In this document: positions 1 to 10,840 of the stretch, piece after piece | Layout: each line of letters begins with the position of its first letter | How positions within the stretch are numbered: position 1 is the first letter of the stretch | Source of the DNA: an uncultured Rickettsiales bacterium | GTDB taxonomy: Bacteria > Pseudomonadota > Alphaproteobacteria > Rickettsiales > UBA1997 | NCBI GenBank assembly: GCA_944391075.1 | Contig: CALXSG010000009.1 | Span: 1 to 49,285 of the forward strand | DNA: 49,285 nt | Reading direction: 5' to 3' | The notes under the pieces: generated by a model | What the model saw: the letters and a program-made list of their open reading frames with translations, nothing else | Databases searched by the model: none | Told to the model about the DNA's origin: nothing | Translations under genes and position numbers: made by a program

Positions 1-396
1 TGCATTTGCATTTGTTTCTGCATCATAGCTTGTTGTTGCATTTGTTGTTGCAACTGCGCTTGCTGTAATTGTTGTTGTGAAACTTGTTGTTGCATATTCT
101 GTTGAGCATATACTTGTTGCACTTGTTGTTGAGTATATGTTTGTTGTGCTTGTTGTTGAGTATATGTTTGTTGTATTTGTTGTTGTGGTATAGATTGTTG
201 TTGCATCATAACTTGTTGTTGTGATGTCATTGGTTTCGAATCGCTTTGAGGTGATTGCGTTTGTGGTATATTTTGTTGTTGTAAAGTTTGTTGTCTCATT
301 TGAGCCTGCTGCATTTGCATTTGTTTCTGCATCATAGCTTGTTGTTGCATTTGTTGTTGCAACTGCGCTTGCTGTAATTGTTGTTGTAAAGATTGT
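1..396. repeat. Internal tandem/direct repeats in Gln-rich coding region
   Basis: An exact 78-bp direct repeat occupies 1-78 and 310-387, 309 bp apart (103 codons), so reading frame is preserved. Within the interval, a 26-bp unit occurs at 122-147 and again at 149-174 (27-bp, nine-codon period). All encode Gln-rich peptide. The exactness of the 78-bp copy suggests recent duplication. Confidence 0.9.
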
Positions 397-2147
397 TGAT
401 AATCGTTATATAAATCCTTTTGCATTTTATTATAAAGTGCATTAAAAGTTCTAATTGAAATATTTTTGTCAAAAATATATGCGAAATTATCACATAAATT
501 ATTAATAAAAGATGATTCATTCTCATCATTATTAATAACTTGCATAGTATCTTGTATTATAGGTTCTGTAAAATATTTTAATATAGCATATCGTTGTGCT
601 ACTGGCATATCTTGATATTTACTTTCACCAACAACTTTCTTAATTTTATCAACTGCTGTTGCATAACTTTTTTCATACTCTATAAGACTTTCTCTCATTT
701 GTAAGTAATCTTCAAATTTAGAAGAACCGGAAAAAAACCAATCATATGAAAAATTATTTTCTTTTGATTCTATTGTATATAATTTACTGATTTCTAAAAT
801 AAATTTTTGTTTTTCATATTCATTAGGTAATTGCTGATAATAATTTTTGATTGCACCTTCTGTAAGAATACGTAATAAAATACATTTTTGTCCCAAAGAC
901 ATAATCTTAAATTTATCTTCAGTAAAAGATCTTTCAAAATTTTTAAAAATATCAGGATATGTTTTTTTATACCATGCAACTCTTCTTTTAATTCTGTCTA
1001 AATCATTAAAACTTCCACTCTCTATTTCACTTTCAATATCTTTTTTCTCAATTCTATTATTAATCATTTCCTTCATTTCAGATAAATATCGTCTTCTTTT
1101 ACCATTATTTTCACTTTCACGATTTAGGAACAATATAAATGGAGTTATATAATAATAGTCTAATTCATCTAAATCAACATTATCATAATGAATATGTCTC
1201 TTGTAATCACTAATAATATCACTAATAATTTTGAATTTATCTTCATTAGTACAAGAATTATACTTATCTAAAAAATAAATATCTGCATCTTGTGCTAAAA
1301 ATCTAATTAAAAGATATTTAATATCATTGGATAGTTTATTATATTTTTTCTCTCCTAAAATTTGAATTAAATTTTCTATACACTCAGGATATTTTTTCTT
1401 ATATTCTTGTATTTTTAGTTCTAATAATTCTTGTAAATCTACGGTTGCATTATTAGTATTGTTATCTAATGCTAAATTATTGTTTATTCGATTATCTGTA
1501 TTATTTAAAGTTATATTTGTATTTTGATTTGTATTATATTCATTTATATTCTCATTATCATCTGTAATAATATTAAGGTTATTATTTGTGAATTTATTTA
1601 ACATTTCTTCAAGTTTCTTTTCTGCTTCTAAACCGACATTATCATCAACAATATATCTTACATTATCATCATTTAAATTTTCATTATTTTCTGTTTTAAT
1701 ATTGATATTTTCTTCAATATTTTTATTATTATCATCTTCTTGTTGTTCATTATTAGTATTATTTTCTGTACTTAAATTATTATATTCAGTATTTACATTT
1801 TCATTAGTATTACTATTGTTCAAAAGAACATCATTATTTTCTTGTTGATTATCATTTTTATTATCTTGACTTAAATTAGTATTAGTAATATCGTTATTTG
1901 TAAAAATATCATTATTTTCTACTAATTCATCATCTGTGTTATGGTTTAAATTTAAATCATTATATTTATCATTAGAATTTTTAACAATGTTATTTGATTT
2001 TATAGAAATATCTTGATTATCTTGATTATTTATATCTGTTTCAGTATCATCAACATTATTTGAGGCATTAAAAATCTGCGCACCAAAAATTGAAGAACTT
2101 TTGGTGTTAAAATCATTATTTTCCTTATTTTTAGAAAATAATACCAT
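1..2147 (-). CDS. Asn/Gln-rich low-complexity protein, 3' end outside window
   Basis: Not recognised. An open frame runs from ATG at 2147-2145 to the left edge without a stop, giving at least 715 residues, so the C-terminus is missing. Residues 1-235 are Asn/Asp/Glu-rich and look disordered. Residues 250-560 are helical and hold three diverged repeats, beginning near Tyr253, Tyr397 and Tyr495, with the shared pattern YxKxY, then KY/KF, then a KYxLLR-like helix. From about residue 580 onward it is almost all Gln with Met, Ala, Leu and Tyr. There is no signal peptide or membrane segment, so it is probably cytosolic. It lies downstream of rpoC behind a terminator, so it is probably transcribed separately. 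No clear ribosome site precedes the start. The frame is intact throughout; the function is unknown. Confidence 0.8.
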   Translation of the reverse strand, partial: MVLFSKNKENNDFNTKSSSIFGAQIFNASNNVDDTETDINNQDNQDISIKSNNIVKNSNDKYNDLNLNHNTDDELVENNDIFTNNDITNTNLSQDNKNDNQQENNDVLLNNSNTNENVNTEYNNLSTENNTNNEQQEDDNNKNIEENINIKTENNENLNDDNVRYIVDDNVGLEAEKKLEEMLNKFTNNNLNIITDDNENINEYNTNQNTNITLNNTDNRINNNLALDNNTNNATVDLQELLELKIQEYKKKYPECIENLIQILGEKKYNKLSNDIKYLLIRFLAQDADIYFLDKYNSCTNEDKFKIISDIISDYKRHIHYDNVDLDELDYYYITPFILFLNRESENNGKRRRYLSEMKEMINNRIEKKDIESEIESGSFNDLDRIKRRVAWYKKTYPDIFKNFERSFTEDKFKIMSLGQKCILLRILTEGAIKNYYQQLPNEYEKQKFILEISKLYTIESKENNFSYDWFFSGSSKFEDYLQMRESLIEYEKSYATAVDKIKKVVGESKYQDMPVAQRYAILKYFTEPIIQDTMQVINNDENESSFINNLCDNFAYIFDKNISIRTFNALYNKMQKDLYNDYQQSLQQQLQQAQLQQQMQQQAMMQKQMQMQQAQMRQQTLQQQNIPQTQSPQSDSKPMTSQQQVMMQQQSIPQQQIQQTYTQQQAQQTYTQQQVQQVYAQQNMQQQVSQQQLQQAQLQQQMQQQAMMQKQMQM

Positions 2148-2231
2148 ATTTTTTTACCAACAACGAATTAATATTGCACAACATATACTATATTTTTAAC
2201 ATATTTAATATAAAATCAAGAGGTATTATAA

Positions 2232-2263
2232 AAATAAATATGGGATTTCTCCCATATTTATTT
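2232..2263 (-). terminator. Terminator downstream of rpoC
   Basis: A perfect 14-bp inverted repeat (2232-2245 with 2250-2263). Read on the minus strand it encloses a GAAA tetraloop and is followed by a T-rich stretch. It sits 22 bases past the rpoC stop, in the gap before the Asn/Gln-rich gene, and fits an intrinsic terminator of the rpoBC transcript. Confidence 0.8.
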
Positions 2264-2285
2264 ATTTTAATATTTATTTTTAACC

Positions 2286-5200
2286 TTATTCATCTTGTTC
2301 TACTTCTTTTTGTTCTTCTTCTATTTCTTTCGCTTCTTTCTTTTTAATTTTTTCAAGAATCAAACCTGTTCCAGCAGGAATTAATCTTCCAAGAATAACA
2401 TTTTCCTTTAAACCTCTCAATCTATCCACTCTTCCTTGAACAGCAGAGTCAGTTAAAACTCTTGTTGTTTCTTGGAATGAAGCAGCAGAAATAAATGATT
2501 TTGTTTGTAAAGAAGCTCTTGTCAAACCTAATAAAATTGCTTCAACTTTTGCTGGTTGTAAACCTTCAAGTTCAGCTTTCTTATTAATTTCTTCAATATC
2601 TTCTTTATCTAAATGTTCGCCAACTATTAAAGAAGTTTCGCCTGGATCTACAACTTCAACCTTCTTTAACATCATACTCAAAATAACTTCAATATGTTTA
2701 TCAGCAATATTAATACCTTGCATTTCATAAACTTTTTGAATTTCTTTTGTCATATATTCAGCGAATTTTTCAATACCTAAAATTCTCAAAATATCATGTG
2801 GAACTGGACTACCATCAATCAAGATATCAGCCTTTTTAACTTTATCACCATCATTAACGAATAAATATTTTCCTTTTGGAATAATATATTCAACTGGTTC
2901 TTTTGTTTTGTCATCAGGAATAATAGTAATTCTTCTCTTAACTTTATAATCACTATCAAACTTAACGGTTCCATCAATTTCAGCCATAATGGAGTAATTC
3001 TTAGGTTTTCTAGCTTCAAATAATTCAGCAACCCTTGGTAAACCACCAGTAATATCTTTATTTCTTGAAGACTCTCTAGGAATTCTAGCTAAAATATCAC
3101 CAGCTAAAACTTCATCACCATTGTTAACATTCAAAATAACACCAATTGTTAAATCATATTCGGTAGAATCTTTACCATCGTTAACAAGTATTGTAGGTTT
3201 TAATTTAGCTTTATTATTTTGATGCTTCCAATCTATAACAGTTTTTGTAGAAATAGATGTATCTTCATCAATTCTTTCTTTTAATGATACGTTGTCAAAT
3301 AAATCTTTATATTCAACTGTACCGCTCTTCAAGGCTAAAATAGGAATGTTATATGGATCCCATTCAGCAATCAAATCACCTTTCTTAATTGTATCACCAT
3401 TCTTATGATAAACTTTAGCTCCATAAGGAACATTAAATGTAGCTAAAACATTATCCTTACTATTTAATAATACAAAATTATAATTTCTAGAAATTACTAA
3501 ATTATCACCATTTCTATCTTGTAATACTTTGTAATTTTTAATCATAACTTTTCCATCCTCAGGTGCTGTAATAGAAGATTCAGCAGCAACACCAGTAGCA
3601 GAAGCAGCATGTTTTGTATTCATTGTTAATTGTGTACCAGGTTCACCAACAGCTTGAGCAGCAACAACACCAACAGCTTCACCAACAGATACTAAAATGC
3701 CGGTTGTTAAATCTCTACCATAACATTTAGCACAAACACCATTTTTAGCTTCACAAGTTAAAGGTGATCTAACTTTTATAGTTTTAACACCTTTTTCTTC
3801 AATTAACTTAGCTAATTTTTCATCAATCAATGTATCAGCCTTAATTAAAACTTCATTAGTATTTAAGTCAATAACATCTTCCGATAAAACTCTACCTAAT
3901 GCTCTTTCTGACAATGGAACAACAACTTTACCATTTTCAATTTTAGCTTCAAGAATAATACCCCTATGTGTTCCACAATCATGTTCACCAATAATACAAT
4001 CTTGTGCAACATCAACTAATCTTCTAGTTAAATAACCAGCATTAGCTGTTCTCAAAGCTGTATCAACCAAACCCTTTCTACCCATATTAGCAGAAATGAA
4101 ATATTCAAGAATATTTAAACCTTCTTTAAAGTTAGAAAGAATAGGTGTTTCAATAATACCACCAGAAGCCTTTGTCATCAAACCTCTCATAGCACCTAAT
4201 TGTTGCAATTGAGATTCAGAACCCCTAGCTCCGGATTCAACCATCATATATAATGAATTTCTCTTTGTTGGTTCTGTTTCTTTTGAAATATCTTTAATCA
4301 TATCTTTTTTCAAAGAATCAGAACATTTTGACCAAACATCAATTATTTTATTGTATCTTTCACCGTTCGTAATCAAACCTTCATTATATTGTTTTTCAAT
4401 TTCTTGAACACTCTTTTTTGCTTCAGTAATTTTTTGATTTTTTGTAGCTGGAATAATCATATCATCTTTACCAACAGAAAGACCTGATTTACAAGATTCC
4501 TTGAAACCTAATTCCATCATTTTATCACCAAAAATACATGTAGCTTTTTGAGTTGCATTTCTATATACATAATCAAGAAGTTTTCTCATATCTTTTTTGA
4601 GTAAAACTTTATTAAATATAGATAATACTTCTTCTTTTTTACAAGATTCTGGTAATATTTCAAATACTTTAACTCTACCAGGTGTTGTTAAAAGTCTTTT
4701 TATTTCATATGTACCATCATCTTTTAATAATTTGAATCTATACAAAATCCAATCATGTAAAGAAATTCTCTTATTAAATAAAGCATATTCCATTTCTTCA
4801 ATATTAGATATTGGAACTGGAGTATCTTTAAATTTATCAGATGCAAGTGTAATATAGTATAAACCAAACATCATATCTTCATCAGGTGCAATAATTGGTT
4901 TTCCGTTTTGTGGAGATAATATATTATTTGTAGACATCATCAAAGTTCTAGCTTCAATTTGTGCTTCAATAGACAAAGGAATATGAACAGCCATTTGGTC
5001 GCCATCAAAGTCAGCATTGAAAGCTTTACAAACTAATGGGTGTAATTGAATAGCATTACCTTCAATCAATACAGGTTCAAAAGCTTGAATTGACAATCTG
5101 TGTAATGTAGGTGCCCTATTCAATAATACAGGGTGTCCTTTAATAACTTCATCTAAAATATCCCAAACTTCTGGCAATTCAGCCTCAACCATTCTTTTTG

Positions 5201-6413
5201 AATTTTTAATAGAATTTGATAAACCATATAATTCAAGTTTAGAGAAAATAAATGGTTTAAATAATTCAATAGCCATTTTCTTAGGCAAACCACATCTTTG
5301 TAATTTTAATTCAGGTCCAACAACAATAACAGATCTTCCAGAGTAGTCAACTCTTTTACCTAATAAGTTTTGTCTAAATCTACCTTGTTTACCTTTCAAC
5401 ATATCACTTAATGATTTAAAAGGTCTCTTATTAGCAGCTTTAACAATATTTCCACTCTTACCATTATCTAATAAGGCATCAACAGATTCTTGAAGCATTC
5501 TTTTCTCATTTCTAATAATGATTTCAGGAGCATCAAGTTCTATTAATCTTTTTAATCTATTATTTCTATTGATAACTCTTCTATATAATTCATTTAAATC
5601 AGATGTAGCAAATTGTCCGCCATCTAACATAACCAATGGTCTAATATCAGGTGGAATAACAGGAAGAACTGTTAAAATCATCCATTCAGGTCTATTTCCT
5701 GACTCAATAAATGAATTTACTATTTTTAATCTTTTTACAATTTTTGATTTTTTAATTTCTGACTTGCCTTCTTTTAATTCCTTGATTAATTTTTTCTTTA
5801 ATTTTTCTAAATCAATTTTTTCAAGAAGTTTTCTAATACCTTCAGCACCCATCATAGCTTCAAAAGCATCAGAACCATATTTTGCTTGTGCTTCTTCATA
5901 TTCAAGTTCAGAAAGTATTTGTCCATCTTCTAATTCTGTCATTTTAGAATCTGTAACAATATAACTATCAAAATAAATAACTTTTTCAACAGCTTTTGGT
6001 GTTAAATCAAGAATAACACTAATTTTAGAAGGTAGTGATTTTAAAAACCAAATATGTGATACAGGAGTTGCTAACTCAATATGTCCCATTCTTTCTCTTC
6101 TAACTTTTGAACTAGTAACTTCAACACCACACTTCTCACAAATTATACCTTTATATTTAATCCTCTTATATTTTCCGCAAAGACATTCATAATCCTTTGT
6201 AGGTCCAAATATTCTAGCACAAAATAAACCATCTCTTTCAGGTTTAAATGTTCTGTAATTTACTGTTTCAGGTTTTGTAACCTCACCATAAGACCAAGAT
6301 CTTATTTTTTCAGGACTAGCAATGGATATTTTAACAGCATCAAAATCAGCCAAATCAAGTGTTTGATTTGATAAGCTTAGCAATCCATAAGAAGAAGTTC
6401 CATCTAAAGCCAT
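2286..6413 (-). CDS. rpoC: DNA-directed RNA polymerase subunit beta'
   Basis: Largest core subunit of RNA polymerase; with beta it forms the catalytic cleft. At 1375 residues it is full length for proteobacteria. Visible landmarks: N-terminal zinc ribbon with Cys77, Cys79, Cys92 and Cys95; the catalytic Mg-binding motif NADFDGD at 466-472; the bridge-helix/trigger-loop region with GEPGTQLTM; and a second zinc site in the sequence [13 protein letters not shown]. The start ATG follows a TAGGA-type ribosome site. It lies 74 bases downstream of rpoB in the same transcript and is followed by a strong hairpin terminator. No truncation or frameshift is seen. Confidence 0.99.
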   Translation of the reverse strand: MALDGTSSYGLLSLSNQTLDLADFDAVKISIASPEKIRSWSYGEVTKPETVNYRTFKPERDGLFCARIFGPTKDYECLCGKYKRIKYKGIICEKCGVEVTSSKVRRERMGHIELATPVSHIWFLKSLPSKISVILDLTPKAVEKVIYFDSYIVTDSKMTELEDGQILSELEYEEAQAKYGSDAFEAMMGAEGIRKLLEKIDLEKLKKKLIKELKEGKSEIKKSKIVKRLKIVNSFIESGNRPEWMILTVLPVIPPDIRPLVMLDGGQFATSDLNELYRRVINRNNRLKRLIELDAPEIIIRNEKRMLQESVDALLDNGKSGNIVKAANKRPFKSLSDMLKGKQGRFRQNLLGKRVDYSGRSVIVVGPELKLQRCGLPKKMAIELFKPFIFSKLELYGLSNSIKNSKRMVEAELPEVWDILDEVIKGHPVLLNRAPTLHRLSIQAFEPVLIEGNAIQLHPLVCKAFNADFDGDQMAVHIPLSIEAQIEARTLMMSTNNILSPQNGKPIIAPDEDMMFGLYYITLASDKFKDTPVPISNIEEMEYALFNKRISLHDWILYRFKLLKDDGTYEIKRLLTTPGRVKVFEILPESCKKEEVLSIFNKVLLKKDMRKLLDYVYRNATQKATCIFGDKMMELGFKESCKSGLSVGKDDMIIPATKNQKITEAKKSVQEIEKQYNEGLITNGERYNKIIDVWSKCSDSLKKDMIKDISKETEPTKRNSLYMMVESGARGSESQLQQLGAMRGLMTKASGGIIETPILSNFKEGLNILEYFISANMGRKGLVDTALRTANAGYLTRRLVDVAQDCIIGEHDCGTHRGIILEAKIENGKVVVPLSERALGRVLSEDVIDLNTNEVLIKADTLIDEKLAKLIEEKGVKTIKVRSPLTCEAKNGVCAKCYGRDLTTGILVSVGEAVGVVAAQAVGEPGTQLTMNTKHAASATGVAAESSITAPEDGKVMIKNYKVLQDRNGDNLVISRNYNFVLLNSKDNVLATFNVPYGAKVYHKNGDTIKKGDLIAEWDPYNIPILALKSGTVEYKDLFDNVSLKERIDEDTSISTKTVIDWKHQNNKAKLKPTILVNDGKDSTEYDLTIGVILNVNNGDEVLAGDILARIPRESSRNKDITGGLPRVAELFEARKPKNYSIMAEIDGTVKFDSDYKVKRRITIIPDDKTKEPVEYIIPKGKYLFVNDGDKVKKADILIDGSPVPHDILRILGIEKFAEYMTKEIQKVYEMQGINIADKHIEVILSMMLKKVEVVDPGETSLIVGEHLDKEDIEEINKKAELEGLQPAKVEAILLGLTRASLQTKSFISAASFQETTRVLTDSAVQGRVDRLRGLKENVILGRLIPAGTGLILEKIKKKEAKEIEEEQKEVEQDE

Positions 6414-6448
6414 ATTTTCCTACTTTTTATTTTATTATTAACAATTTT

Positions 6449-6477
6449 AAGTAAGATACTACAAAAGTATCTTACTT
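6449..6477 (-). other. Hairpin in rpoB-rpoC spacer
   Basis: A 12-bp perfect inverted repeat (6449-6460 with 6466-6477) with a five-base loop lies between the rpoB stop and the rpoC start. In the direction of transcription it is followed by AAAATTG rather than a T-run, so it does not look like a terminator. It may be an RNA processing or stability element. Confidence 0.6.
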
Positions 6478-6487
6478 TTAATAAATT

Positions 6488-9400
6488 TTAATCTTTTATA
6501 AGTTCAATGTTTAAACCAAGCGATCTAACTTCCTTAATCATAACATTAAATGATTCAGGAACACCTGAGGTAAAGTTTTGATTTCCTTGAATAATAGATT
6601 CATAAATTTTTACCCTACCCACAACATCATCTGATTTAACAGTAAGCATTTCTTGTAATGTATAAGCAGCACCATAACCTTGCAATGCCCAACACTCCAT
6701 TTCACCAAATCTTTGTCCACCAAAGTGAGATTTACCACCTAATGGTTGTTGTGTAATCAAACTATAAGGTCCAATAGATCTAGCATGAATCTTTGTATCA
6801 ACCAAATGATGCAATTTAAGCATATACATATAACCAACTGTAACAGGTCTTTCAAATGCTTCACCAGTTCTACCATCATATAATGTAACTTGGCCACTCT
6901 TATCTACACCAGCCTTTTCCATTATACTTTCAATTTCTTCAACTTTAATATTTTCAAAAGAACCAGTAGCAAAAGGAACGCCTTTTCTATATTTATTACA
7001 TAAATCAATAAGTTCTTCACCTGACATTTTTTTAATTGTTTCATGCTCTTTTGGTCTATCATAAATTGATAACAATTTATTTCTAAGCTCTTCTTCCTTT
7101 TCTTTTTGATCTTCAATTGTATCAAGTATATTTGATATTTGTTTACCAAAATTAGCAGAAGCCCAACCTAAATGTGTTTCAAGAATTTGTCCAATGGACA
7201 TACGTGAAGGAACACCAGAAGGAGTTAAAAGAATATCAATAGGTGTACCATCTTCCATATAAGGCATATCAGCAACAGGTAAAACTCTCGAAATAACACC
7301 TTTGTTTCCATGTCTACCTGCCATTTTATCACCAGGTTGAAGTTTCTGTTTTGTAGCAACAAGAACCTTTACAACTTTTAAAACACCTTGATTTAAATCT
7401 TCACCTTCTTTTATTTTTAAAACTTCAGCATTAAAATTCTTTTCTAATGTATCAGATTTTGCTTTGAAAGATTTATTTAAAGCATCAATCTTATCCATAA
7501 TTTCAACATTATCAACAGATATTTTTGAAATAGATGTTTCAGGTAATGATTTCAAAGCTGTTTTTGTTAATTTATCACCTTTTTTAAGATTATTCAATGC
7601 TTTTTTAATTTCTAACCCTTCAACAAGTCCAATAATTTGAGCATTTAAATTATCTCTCAATAATTTAATTGTTTCATCTTTATTTTTTAATAATTTTTCA
7701 ATTTGTTGATTTTCTAAGAAGATTGCTCTTTCATCCTTTTCAAGTCCTTGTCTTGTGAATACTTTTACATCAATAACTGTACCACTTAAAACACCAGGTG
7801 ATACATATAATGAAGTATCTTTCACATCAGAAGCTTTTTCACCGAAAATAACTTTTAAAAGTTTTTCCTCAGGTGTTGAAGGTGATTCACTCTTAGGAGT
7901 TGTTTTTCCAACTAATATATCACCAGCTTTAATTTCAGCACCAATATGAATAATACCACTTTCATCAAGTTTTCTTAAAACATCTTCACCAACATTAGGA
8001 ATATCTCTTGTAATTTCCTCAGGGCCCAATCTTGTATCTCTAGCAACTACTTCAAACTCTTCTATGTGTACAGAAGTAAATACATCATCAGACACTAACC
8101 TTTCAGAAATAATCATTGAGTCAGCAAAATTATAACCATCCCAAGGTAAGAAAGCAACTAATGTATTTTTACCAAGTGATAATTCACCATTATTTACACA
8201 TTGTGCATCTGTTATAATTTGTCCAGCTTTAATTTGATCACCAATATGAACCAATGGTCTTTGATTAATACTTGTATTATTATTAGTCATTTTAAATTTA
8301 TCTAACTCATAAATTTCAATATCACAAACACCATTTTCATTAGGACTTTCAACAACTATTCTAGTAGCATCAACATCTTTAACTATACCATCTTTTTTAG
8401 CCTTTATAACTGCACCACAATCAGAAGCAACTTTATGTTCTAAACCCGTACCAATAATTGGAAATTCTGGTTTTGCAAATGGCACAGCTTGTCTCATCAT
8501 GTTTGAAGCCAACAAAGCCCTTTTAGCATCATCACTTTCAACAAATGGAATTAAGTTTGTAGCAACAGAACCAATTTGTCTAGTAGAAACATCTATAAAA
8601 TCAACTTCCATAGGTGATCTACTTGTATAGTTTCCATTTTCTCTACATACAACTGTTTCATCAAGTATTTTTCCATTTTCATCCGTTGAAACAGATGCTT
8701 CACATATTTTATAATTAGCTTCTTCAATAGCTGACAAATAAACAACTTCATCAGTAATTACACCATTTACAACTTTCTTATAAGGTGTATCAATAAAGCC
8801 ATATTTATTAGTTTTAGCAAACAAAGCTAAATTATTAACTAAACCAATATTTTGTCCTTCCGGAGTTTCAATAGGACATATTTTACCGTAATGTGTATAG
8901 TGAATATCTCTAACTTCAAAACCAGCTCTTTCTCTTGTTAAACCACCAGGTCCCAAAGAAGAAATTCTCCTCTTATGTGATAGTTCTGATAATGGATTTG
9001 TTTGATCCATAAATTGTGATAATTGAGAAGTAGCAAAGAAGTCATTAATAGAAGCCATTAAAGGTTTTGCATTAATTAAACTTTGCGGCATAATTGTATT
9101 AGGATCTACACTATTCATTTTTTCAAGCATAGCTCTTTCTATTCTAGCCATACCAATTCTAAATTGATTTTCAACCAATTCACCAACACATCTTAATCTT
9201 CTATTAGCTAAATTATCAATATCATCAGGTTGACCTTCATCATATTTCATTTTTGACAAAGTATAAATTGTAGAAATAATATCTTCTTTTGTTAAATGAA
9301 GAATTTTTTCATCAATATTTAAACCTAATCTATAATTTATTTTCATTCTTCCAACATCTGATAAATCGTATTTAGAAGAAAATAATAAATTATTAAACAT

Positions 9401-10564
9401 CTTTTCAGCTTGTTCTAAACTTGTTGGATTATCACCAATTCTTATTGATTTATATATATCATATAAAGCTAATTCTTGAGTTGAATTTTTATCTATTAAT
9501 GATGTCTCATAAATATAATTTCCAATTTCAGATGTATCAGGGTTTACTGCAACTAATGTTTTTACATCAAAATTTTTAAGAATATCCAGTTTCTCCATAG
9601 ATAATCTAGTACCAACTGGTAAAATTACTTCACCAGTCTTTGAATTAACTATATCTTCTGCAACTACAAAAGTATGTACAAAACTCTCTGTTAATATAAA
9701 TTTTGTAAAGTTTGCATTTTTTAATTTTTCTAAGAATCTCTTCGTAAGTTTTGTATCTCTAGGAATAACAACTTCACCATTATCAGCGTTTAAAATATCA
9801 AATTCAAATTTTTTACCTAAAACTTTAGAATAATCAAATTCTACAACATAGTTTTTACCATCAAAACTAATAGAATCTTGTTTATAGAATGCCTTTAAAA
9901 TATCTTCAAGACTCATACCCATAGCTCTTAAAAGAGTTGTAATAGGCATTTTTCTCTTTCTGTCTATTCTAAAATATAAATTATCTCTAATATCAAATTC
10001 AAAATCTAACCAACTACCATTCATAGGAATTACTCTAGCGGTATATATTTTTGTATTAGATATTTTTGAATCCTCTAAATCAAAGAATACTCCCGGTGCC
10101 CTTCTCATTTGAGAAATAATTACTCTTTCTATACCACTAAATATAAAACTTCCGTTTTCTGTCATTAATGGCATATCACACAAAAATACTTCTTGTTCCT
10201 TAATAATCTTTATATTTTTTTTACCTGGTTCTGCATCATCCCAAATAATTAATCTAAGGGTTGCATATAAAGGAGCAGAATAAGTTCTACCGGACTGTAA
10301 ACATTCTTTATATGTGTATTTTGCATTACCAAATCTATAAGAAACAAAATCAAGAGTAACTGTTTTGTTTAAATCAGATAAAGGAAAAAAGCTTTTAAAT
10401 GCCTTGGCTAAACCGCTATCAGCTTGTTTTTCTGGGTTATCCTTTTCTAAAAATTTTTCATATGATTCTTTTTGTAAAGAAATAAGATCTGGAATTAAGG
10501 TTCCATCTTCTTTCTCTGAAAATCGTTTCCTTAATATGTAATTAGAATGATTTGAATTTTTCAT
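6488..10564 (-). CDS. rpoB: DNA-directed RNA polymerase subunit beta
   Basis: Second-largest core polymerase subunit and the target of rifamycins. At 1358 residues it is full length. Recognisable segments include the rifampicin-pocket region with SQLSQFMDQTNPLSELSHKR, the GLTRERAGFEVRD motif after it, GKTTPK, the KMAGRHGNKGV segment lining the active site, and the C-terminal GGQRFGEMECWALQGYGAAYTLQE block. A GAAGG ribosome site precedes the ATG at 10564. The rif-pocket residues Gln, Asp, His, Arg and Ser look like the drug-sensitive type (family knowledge; not measured). A 276-base spacer separates it from rplL, so internal promotion or attenuation is possible. Confidence 0.99.
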   Translation of the reverse strand: MKNSNHSNYILRKRFSEKEDGTLIPDLISLQKESYEKFLEKDNPEKQADSGLAKAFKSFFPLSDLNKTVTLDFVSYRFGNAKYTYKECLQSGRTYSAPLYATLRLIIWDDAEPGKKNIKIIKEQEVFLCDMPLMTENGSFIFSGIERVIISQMRRAPGVFFDLEDSKISNTKIYTARVIPMNGSWLDFEFDIRDNLYFRIDRKRKMPITTLLRAMGMSLEDILKAFYKQDSISFDGKNYVVEFDYSKVLGKKFEFDILNADNGEVVIPRDTKLTKRFLEKLKNANFTKFILTESFVHTFVVAEDIVNSKTGEVILPVGTRLSMEKLDILKNFDVKTLVAVNPDTSEIGNYIYETSLIDKNSTQELALYDIYKSIRIGDNPTSLEQAEKMFNNLLFSSKYDLSDVGRMKINYRLGLNIDEKILHLTKEDIISTIYTLSKMKYDEGQPDDIDNLANRRLRCVGELVENQFRIGMARIERAMLEKMNSVDPNTIMPQSLINAKPLMASINDFFATSQLSQFMDQTNPLSELSHKRRISSLGPGGLTRERAGFEVRDIHYTHYGKICPIETPEGQNIGLVNNLALFAKTNKYGFIDTPYKKVVNGVITDEVVYLSAIEEANYKICEASVSTDENGKILDETVVCRENGNYTSRSPMEVDFIDVSTRQIGSVATNLIPFVESDDAKRALLASNMMRQAVPFAKPEFPIIGTGLEHKVASDCGAVIKAKKDGIVKDVDATRIVVESPNENGVCDIEIYELDKFKMTNNNTSINQRPLVHIGDQIKAGQIITDAQCVNNGELSLGKNTLVAFLPWDGYNFADSMIISERLVSDDVFTSVHIEEFEVVARDTRLGPEEITRDIPNVGEDVLRKLDESGIIHIGAEIKAGDILVGKTTPKSESPSTPEEKLLKVIFGEKASDVKDTSLYVSPGVLSGTVIDVKVFTRQGLEKDERAIFLENQQIEKLLKNKDETIKLLRDNLNAQIIGLVEGLEIKKALNNLKKGDKLTKTALKSLPETSISKISVDNVEIMDKIDALNKSFKAKSDTLEKNFNAEVLKIKEGEDLNQGVLKVVKVLVATKQKLQPGDKMAGRHGNKGVISRVLPVADMPYMEDGTPIDILLTPSGVPSRMSIGQILETHLGWASANFGKQISNILDTIEDQKEKEEELRNKLLSIYDRPKEHETIKKMSGEELIDLCNKYRKGVPFATGSFENIKVEEIESIMEKAGVDKSGQVTLYDGRTGEAFERPVTVGYMYMLKLHHLVDTKIHARSIGPYSLITQQPLGGKSHFGGQRFGEMECWALQGYGAAYTLQEMLTVKSDDVVGRVKIYESIIQGNQNFTSGVPESFNVMIKEVRSLGLNIELIKD

Positions 10565-10604
10565 CCTTCAACCTTCTTTATTGTATAAATAATAATCCAA
10601 CTAA

Positions 10605-10628
10605 GAGCTGACTAAAAATAATCAGCTC
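10605..10628 (-). other. Stem-loop in rpoB leader
   Basis: A 7-bp inverted repeat, GAGCTGA with TCAGCTC (10605-10611 and 10622-10628), lies about 40 bases upstream of the rpoB start in the rplL-rpoB spacer. It may fold in the leader RNA. No function can be assigned. Confidence 0.4.
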
Positions 10629-10683
10629 GTAAACTAAATTCATTAAAAAAGCTATTTTTTCTAAAAATATTTGACAATACTAA

Positions 10684-10703
10684 AAATTTTGTGCACAAAA
10701 TTT
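10684..10703. promoter_or_regulatory. 20-bp perfect palindrome upstream of rpoB
   Basis: A perfect 20-bp palindrome centred on GTGCAC lies mid-way in the rplL-rpoB spacer, about 120 bases upstream of rpoB. Lacking any loop, it looks more like a dimeric protein binding site than an RNA hairpin. The cognate protein is unknown. Confidence 0.4.
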
Positions 10704-10798
10704 CTATACTTATAAAAATAATAGTAAGTATTTCAAGTAAAATCAACATATTATATTTAGAAAAAACAACCTTTAATATTAATTTATAAAAAACAAAT

Positions 10799-10831
10799 AT
10801 TACTTAATCTACTGAAAGTAGATTAAGTAAT
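10799..10831 (-). terminator. Terminator/attenuator after rplL
   Basis: A 14-bp perfect stem (10799-10812 with 10818-10831) and a five-base loop sit just past the rplL stop. Read on the minus strand it is followed by ATTTG and six Ts. It probably terminates part of the rplJL transcription, allowing ribosomal protein and polymerase levels to differ, as seen at this junction in other bacteria. Confidence 0.7.
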
Positions 10832-10840
10832 TAAAATCAA

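Noticed and set aside
332-529. Short open frame inside the Gln-rich gene
   Set aside because: Lies on the same strand but in another frame of the 1-2147 gene, with no ribosome site and biased residues; a shadow of repeat-rich DNA.
6449-6477. Terminator between rpoB and rpoC
   Set aside because: No T-run follows on the transcribed strand; listed as a hairpin of unknown role instead.
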